DNA from: Flavobacteriaceae bacterium UBA980 | GTDB lineage: Bacteria; Bacteroidota; Bacteroidia; Flavobacteriales; Flavobacteriaceae | Length of the DNA: 28,078 nt | Direction of reading: 5' to 3' | Assembly (NCBI GenBank): GCA_002292265.1 | Contig: DBBQ01000034.1 | Location: 1,055 to 29,132 of the forward strand | Shown: positions 24,241 through 28,078 of the stretch, one piece after another | Layout: the number at the start of each line of letters is the position of its first letter | How positions within the stretch are numbered: the first letter of the stretch is position 1 | Position numbers and translations under genes: made by a program | Notes under the pieces: model-generated | Told to the model about the DNA's origin: nothing | Database searches by the model: none | What the model saw: the letters and a program-made list of their open reading frames with translations, nothing else

Positions 24241-25591
24241 TTTTATTTTACTTCTTAGTTTTTCCTTTAGTCCACTTTGGGCACAAGACGATCAGTTGGC
24301 CAGCAGGATTAAAGTAGATGGTGTTTCTTCGGTAGTGGGTGACTATGTGATCTTAGAGTCCGATATCGACAAAACATTAATTGAAATGAAATCCCAAGGA
24401 ATTTCTACGCAGGGCATATCGAGATGTCAACTGTTGGGGAAATTAATGGAAGACAAACTCTATGCGCATCATGCGGTTCAGGACAGTTTAGAAATTAGCG
24501 TTGAGGAAATTTACAGTACAGTAGACCAGATTATCGACAATTTTACCCAACAGCTGGGATCCATAGAGAAGGTTTTGGAATTTTACAATAAAAGTGATGA
24601 ATCGAGTTTTCGACAAGAAATTTTTGAAATAAACAGAATTCAAAAATTATCTTCCATGATGCAGGCAAATATTGTTGAAGATGTAGAAGTCACACCAGAA
24701 GAAGTGCGTTTGTTTTTTGAATCCATTCCCAAAAACGAACTCCCCACTTTTGGGACTGAGTTGGAAATCTCCCAAATTGTTATTGAACCCGAAGTAAGTG
24801 AGGCCGAGCAAAATCGAATTACCAATCAATTGAAGATCTTTAGAGAGGATATTTTAGAACGGGGATCTAGCTTTGCCTCAAAAGCGATCTTGTATTCTCA
24901 AGACCCTGGTTCCAGATCTACTGGTGGGAAATACACACTACACAGAAAGCGTCCACGTATGGTAAAAGAGTTTCGAGATGAGGCTTTTAGCCTTGAAGAA
25001 GGGGAAATTTCAGAGCCCTTTAAATCCGATTTTGGGTGGCACATTCTAAAGGTTGACAAAATCCGTGGTCAAGAGGTGGATGTGCGTCATATTTTGCTCA
25101 CTCCAAAAATAGAGCCCAATCAATTGCAAGATGCCAAAAAGAAATTGGATACCTTGAGAAAACGCCTGATCAATGAAGAAATTACTTTTCCAGATGCTGC
25201 CTTGCTTTTTTCTGACGAAAAAGAAACTAAATTTAACGGAGGGGTATTGATTAACCCACAAACTGGAGATACCCGTTTCGAGCTCACGAATTTAGATCCT
25301 GTGCTTTACAGCCAAATCAGAAACTTGAAAGACGAAGAAATTTCATTACCCCTTATCGAGGAAGATCGTTCTGGTTTAAAGAAATATAAAATTTTAAAGG
25401 TGAGTAATCGGTATGACGAACATGTGGCTGATTATTCACTTGACTACTCCCGCATCAAGTCGCTGGCTTTAAAAGAAAAACAATTGAACATCATCAAGGA
25501 GTGGATGGCCGAAAAAATTGAAAGTACGTACGTAAATGTAAACCGTGACAGTCGATCTTGTGACTTTTCAAACAATTGGCTTAAAAACTAA
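24206..25591 (+). CDS. surA: SurA-like periplasmic peptidylprolyl isomerase
   Basis: The ATG at 24206 gives 461 residues with a signal peptide ending SPLWAQ (about 27); an in-frame TTG seven codons upstream is less likely. An N-terminal SurA-type helical domain (about 30-180; VDGVSSVVGDYVILESDID, RCQLLGKLMEDKL) is followed by two parvulin domains. The first (about 185-288) has SKAILYSQDPGSRSTGGKY and FKSDFGWHILKV. The second (about 289-405) has VDVRHILLTP and is more divergent. It should fold outer-membrane proteins such as the TonB receptors. It is translationally linked to the upstream lipoprotein and converges with crtZ, the two stop codons being adjacent. Confidence 0.9.
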   Translation: MHCNPRLLKFISFILLLSFSFSPLWAQDDQLASRIKVDGVSSVVGDYVILESDIDKTLIEMKSQGISTQGISRCQLLGKLMEDKLYAHHAVQDSLEISVEEIYSTVDQIIDNFTQQLGSIEKVLEFYNKSDESSFRQEIFEINRIQKLSSMMQANIVEDVEVTPEEVRLFFESIPKNELPTFGTELEISQIVIEPEVSEAEQNRITNQLKIFREDILERGSSFASKAILYSQDPGSRSTGGKYTLHRKRPRMVKEFRDEAFSLEEGEISEPFKSDFGWHILKVDKIRGQEVDVRHILLTPKIEPNQLQDAKKKLDTLRKRLINEEITFPDAALLFSDEKETKFNGGVLINPQTGDTRFELTNLDPVLYSQIRNLKDEEISLPLIEEDRSGLKKYKILKVSNRYDEHVADYSLDYSRIKSLALKEKQLNIIKEWMAEKIESTYVNVNRDSRSCDFSNNWLKN

Positions 25592-26035
25592 TTATTTAAA
25601 ATATTTTAGAGGCACCCAAAGCATCCCAAAACACTCTCCCTTTTCTTTGTGACTATTCTTGTGGTGTATTTTGTGTGCTCTTCGAATTCCTCGGGCGTAT
25701 TTGCTATTTGAGTTTCTAAACAATTTAAATCTTTGATGGATAAAAATGTCATGCACCATAAAATAAGTTAACCCGTAAAGAAAAATACCCAAAGCAATAG
25801 GAAGTCCCAACCAAAACCCTGCTTCTCCCCACAGGATTACAAAAATTGAACTGACTAGGGCATAAAAAATAAAAAAGAGATCATTGCGTTCAAACCAGGA
25901 CTTGTGATCCTTGATGTGGTGATCTTTATGGAGCGACCACAAGAAACCGTGCATGATGTATTTGTGCGAAAACCAAGCTACAAATTCCATGAATACAAAG
26001 GTCAACAAAACGATAAAAGTCCAGAGGAGTGTCAT
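25592..26035 (-). CDS. crtZ: Beta-carotene hydroxylase
   Basis: This 147-residue inner-membrane diiron enzyme of the fatty-acid-hydroxylase superfamily has the full His set: HKYIMH (24-29), HKDHH (36-40), HDIFIHQR (95-102) and HKIHHKN (121-127). Hydrophobic helices lie at about 3-20, 52-70 and 72-94. It adds the 3-hydroxyl groups that turn beta-carotene into zeaxanthin, the common yellow pigment of marine flavobacteria. It follows crtB by 4 bases, in one operon. No crtY or crtI is in the window, so the substrate must come from genes elsewhere. Confidence 0.93.
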   Translation of the reverse strand: MTLLWTFIVLLTFVFMEFVAWFSHKYIMHGFLWSLHKDHHIKDHKSWFERNDLFFIFYALVSSIFVILWGEAGFWLGLPIALGIFLYGLTYFMVHDIFIHQRFKLFRNSNSKYARGIRRAHKIHHKNSHKEKGECFGMLWVPLKYFK

Positions 26036-26039
26036 AGGG

Positions 26040-26879
26040 TTAAAGAAGGTTTAATCGATATTTCACATAACTACGTGCAAATACGGTCATTTTTTGATAA
26101 TTCGGAACACGAATTCTTGTTTTTTGGATGTTTAGAGATGGGGTTTGCTTTAGTTTGGCAAGCAGTTTCGTGTAGTACTTATAGGCAGTGTATACACCAA
26201 AACGCGCCTCCGTTGGCAGTTTAAAAATCCCTTCCAAAGCCTTTGCAAAGTCGCTTTCAATTTCTTCTATAATTGCGGACTTTGAGGTTTCATCAAATTG
26301 ATTAAAATTGACATTGGGAAAATAAGTGCGTTCCAAGTCTTCAAAGTCGTTTTTTAGGTCTCTGAGAAAATTGACTTTTTGAAAAGCAGAGCCCAACGCC
26401 ATTGCGGCAGGTTTTAAACTTTCGTATTGTGCAGTATTTCCTTTGACAAATATTTTCAAACACATCAAACCAACAACATCGGCAGAGCCGTAGATGTAGT
26501 CTTTGTATTCTTGATCGTTTTCATAGACCTTCTTTTCTAAATCCCAGCGCATACTTCGCATAAATGCAGCGATTAATTCTCGGTCAATATCGAATGCATT
26601 AACCGTCTTTTGAAACGCGTTAAGAATGGGGTTTAAATTTATTTTGTGGTCTAAACCGTGATACAAGTCGGCTTCAAATCGGTCCAAAAGCTCTTCCTTA
26701 GGGTACTCGTGGAACGAATCTACTATTTCATCAGCGAAGCGAACAAAACCGTAAACGTTATACACATGGTTTCGTATGCTAGGGTGTAGCATTTTTGTGG
26801 CCATTGAGAAAGAAGTGCTGTAAGATTGGGTTACAATTTTACTACAGTCTTCTGAGACCGTGTCAAAAAGGTGTTTCAT
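26040..26879 (-). CDS. crtB: Phytoene synthase
   Basis: This 279-residue enzyme of the squalene/phytoene synthase family joins two geranylgeranyl diphosphates into phytoene. The first Asp motif is RFADEIVDS (Asp50, Asp54), the second is QKVNFLRDLKNDFEDLERTY (Asp174, Asp178), and SYSTSFSMA near the start is typical. Length is normal for Bacteroidetes. It is preceded by the MerR/CarH-type regulator with a 62-base gap and followed by crtZ. In related genomes the phytoene desaturase gene crtI normally lies just upstream of crtB; it is missing here. Confidence 0.94.
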   Translation of the reverse strand: MKHLFDTVSEDCSKIVTQSYSTSFSMATKMLHPSIRNHVYNVYGFVRFADEIVDSFHEYPKEELLDRFEADLYHGLDHKINLNPILNAFQKTVNAFDIDRELIAAFMRSMRWDLEKKVYENDQEYKDYIYGSADVVGLMCLKIFVKGNTAQYESLKPAAMALGSAFQKVNFLRDLKNDFEDLERTYFPNVNFNQFDETSKSAIIEEIESDFAKALEGIFKLPTEARFGVYTAYKYYTKLLAKLKQTPSLNIQKTRIRVPNYQKMTVFARSYVKYRLNLL

Positions 26880-26941
26880 AGCAGTATCGTTTTAATATAG
26901 TATCCTAAAACGAGATAAAGGTAAACAAATCTCCTAAAAGA

Positions 26942-27880
26942 TTAAACAAAAACGCCTTCTGAAAAATATTTGAAAATAAACGACTCTACAGAACGGTACA
27001 TTTCTATTTGTTCTGGGAGCTCTTCCTTGACGATTTCAACCTGTTGAGGGCCAAACAAAATTAACTTAGATTTTTGATTTTCAAGTAGTTGTTTGTGGAA
27101 ATCTTTAAGAAACGGCATGATTTCTTCTTTGTTTGGTTCTACGGTTAGGTAGCTCACAAAATTGAAAGTGGTGTCGTAGCTGTATAAGGTTTGTAGGCTA
27201 GAGGATTGTAACGATTGACCTAAAAATATGGTGCGGTAACTTTTAGAAAGAATTAAAAAATTCAAGTAGAGAATTCCCAATTCGTGTATTTCGTTTTCTG
27301 GTAAAAACAGAACAAATATGGGTTGGTCTTCGTTTTTCGCTTTGTCTCTTTGAAGACGTTCTGTCTGTAAGTAAATTTTCTGTTTGACGAGATTGGTGAT
27401 AAAATGTTCATGCGTTGGGGAAATGGCTCCCGTTTGCCATAATATACCGAGCTCTTTCATCAACGGCATAAAGATTTGCATAAAGATATACTCAAAATCG
27501 TGGTGCTGCTGAATTTCTTCGTAGTTACTGTCAAATAGTTCGTAATCGAAGTTGATCATGGCCAATTTGAATGCGTTGATCGAGAGCTGTTCGGAGTTTG
27601 ATTTTAAGGCAATGCTTCGAACCAATTTCGGAATTTCATCGGCATTGAGGCTGGCTATTTTCGAAATTTTAAAACCGTGGTTGTACAATAAGGTAACGTT
27701 GAGTAGCTTCCTCAGACTGTCCAGACTGTAACGTCTGATGTTGGTATCTGTCCGTTCGGGTTCAAGCAGATTGTATCTTTTTTCCCAAATTCTTAGTGTG
27801 TGTGCCTTAATCCCAGAGAGATTTTCGAGATTTTTGATGCTGAAGTTGCTTTTTACCCTATCCATATGTTCAAAACTCAT
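26942..27880 (-). CDS. MerR-family regulator with B12-binding-like domain (CarH/LitR type)
   Basis: This 312-residue protein has an N-terminal MerR winged helix (about 12-75; FSIKNLENLSGIKAHTLRIW, EKRYNLLEPERTDTN), a four-helix bundle (about 95-175) and a Rossmann-like cobalamin domain (about 187-305). Two features of light-sensing CarH are kept: W148-x9-E158-H159 in the bundle and E197-x-H199-x-x-G202 in the B12 domain, where His would be the lower axial ligand. By analogy it would bind adenosylcobalamin in the dark, repress carotenoid genes and release DNA on illumination. Its place directly before crtB-crtZ supports that. ATG at 27880 or the Met at codon 6 could be the start. B12 binding itself is inferred. 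Confidence 0.85.
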   Translation of the reverse strand: MSFEHMDRVKSNFSIKNLENLSGIKAHTLRIWEKRYNLLEPERTDTNIRRYSLDSLRKLLNVTLLYNHGFKISKIASLNADEIPKLVRSIALKSNSEQLSINAFKLAMINFDYELFDSNYEEIQQHHDFEYIFMQIFMPLMKELGILWQTGAISPTHEHFITNLVKQKIYLQTERLQRDKAKNEDQPIFVLFLPENEIHELGILYLNFLILSKSYRTIFLGQSLQSSSLQTLYSYDTTFNFVSYLTVEPNKEEIMPFLKDFHKQLLENQKSKLILFGPQQVEIVKEELPEQIEMYRSVESFIFKYFSEGVFV

Positions 27881-27894
27881 TATAAAAGCTTAAA

Positions 27895-27902
27895 CAAATT
27901 TA
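27895..27902 (-). promoter_or_regulatory. -7 promoter element TAAATTTG of the carotenoid operon
   Basis: It is a perfect TAnnTTTG on the minus strand, with predicted start about 27890, 10 bases before the regulator's ATG. No -33 TTG is visible. If right, the CarH-type regulator is autoregulated together with crtB and crtZ. Confidence 0.35.
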
Positions 27903-27928
27903 GTGATTTTATTTCACATAAGGAAATG

Positions 27929-28012
27929 TGCGCACGAGAAGACTCGAACTTCCACGGGAAAAATCCCACTAGCCCCTCAAGCTAGCGCGTCTACCAATTC
28001 CGCCACGTGCGC
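27929..28012 (-). tRNA. tRNA-Leu (anticodon GAG)
   Basis: Acceptor arms GCGCACG and CGTGCGC pair over 7 bp with discriminator A. The D region has GGCGGAATTGGTAGACGCGC. The anticodon stem CTAGC/GCTAG holds loop TTGAGGG, giving anticodon GAG. A long variable arm (TGGGATTTTTCCCG) and the T-loop TTCGAGT complete a class II tRNA of 84 bases. It lies about 50 bases upstream of the carotenoid regulator on the same strand. CCA is not encoded. Confidence 0.95.
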
Positions 28013-28032
28013 AAAAAATTCTGGAATACGTG

Positions 28033-28078
28033 TGACTTGGCTGGGTCTCGAACCCAGGACCCTCTCCTTAAAAGGGAG
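28033..28078 (-). tRNA. tRNA-Lys (anticodon UUU), 3' half
   Basis: The window ends inside this gene. Visible are the anticodon loop CTTTTAA (anticodon TTT) between CTCC and GGAG, the T-arm CTGGG-TTCGAGA-CCCAG, the 3' acceptor strand CCAAGTC and discriminator A. The 5' half lies beyond 28078. It is probably co-transcribed with tRNA-Leu, 20 bases away. Confidence 0.85.

Noticed and set aside
28033..28078. Reading the partial tRNA as tRNA-Leu(UAA)
   Set aside because: That register leaves a C-A mismatch in the anticodon stem; the CTCC/GGAG register gives loop CTTTTAA, the usual tRNA-Lys loop.
1..28078. CRISPR array, insertion sequence, toxin-antitoxin or prophage
   Set aside because: No regularly spaced repeats, transposase motifs, terminal inverted repeats, or paired small toxin/antitoxin genes were seen.

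Overview
The window comes from a low-GC Bacteroidetes chromosome, most likely a marine, pigmented member of the Flavobacteriaceae. The evidence is a DUF4249/TonB-receptor pair, a type IX secretion (T9SS) sorting-domain protein, the flavobacterial form of HMG-CoA lyase, tandem PPIase/SurA genes, crtB-crtZ carotenoid genes beside a MerR/B12-type regulator, and promoters of the Bacteroidetes form (TTG or TTTG, about 20 bases, then TAnnTTTG). No insertion sequence, CRISPR array or intact phage gene was found.

Layout. Positions 1-660 hold two decayed gene remnants on opposite strands: a YdeI/OmpD-associated C-terminus and what looks like a type I restriction HsdR C-terminus. Positions 663-5617 (minus) are a tightly coupled DUF1552/DUF1592 'planctomycete-type' pair with a membrane and c-type-haem N-terminus. 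Positions 5972-6932 (minus) hold a small secreted protein and an NTF2-like lipoprotein gene broken by one in-frame TAA. Positions 7000-11600 are loosely packed. They contain a GreA-like factor with a tiny membrane ORF in front, a Crp/Fnr regulator, two small membrane or secreted proteins, a voltage-gated K+ channel, and much intergenic DNA with hairpins and five copies of an 11-bp motif CATAAA[C/T]CAAT. Two promoter-terminator units there have no annotated gene.

Positions 11606-14823 (minus) are a TonB-dependent receptor plus DUF4249 lipoprotein. Positions 14915-17379 (minus) read as one operon: DUF3050 protein, M28 peptidase, small outer-membrane barrel. Positions 17431-21333 (plus) carry a LysE-type exporter, HMG-CoA lyase and a FecA-like receptor whose promoter lies between two near-identical 23-bp imperfect palindromes. 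IMP dehydrogenase, a minimal T9SS sorting-domain protein and two overlapping PPIase/SurA genes follow. Positions 25592-27880 (minus) are a carotenoid block: a CarH-type light/B12 regulator, phytoene synthase and beta-carotene hydroxylase, with no crtI where one is usually found. The right edge holds tRNA-Leu(GAG) and the 3' half of tRNA-Lys(UUU), both minus.

Functional themes are outer-membrane uptake (two TonB receptors), envelope protein folding (SurA and partner), pigment synthesis under probable light control, and several candidate regulatory RNAs or operators. The non-coding structure is the least explained part of the window. All product names come from reading the translations by eye; no database search was run.
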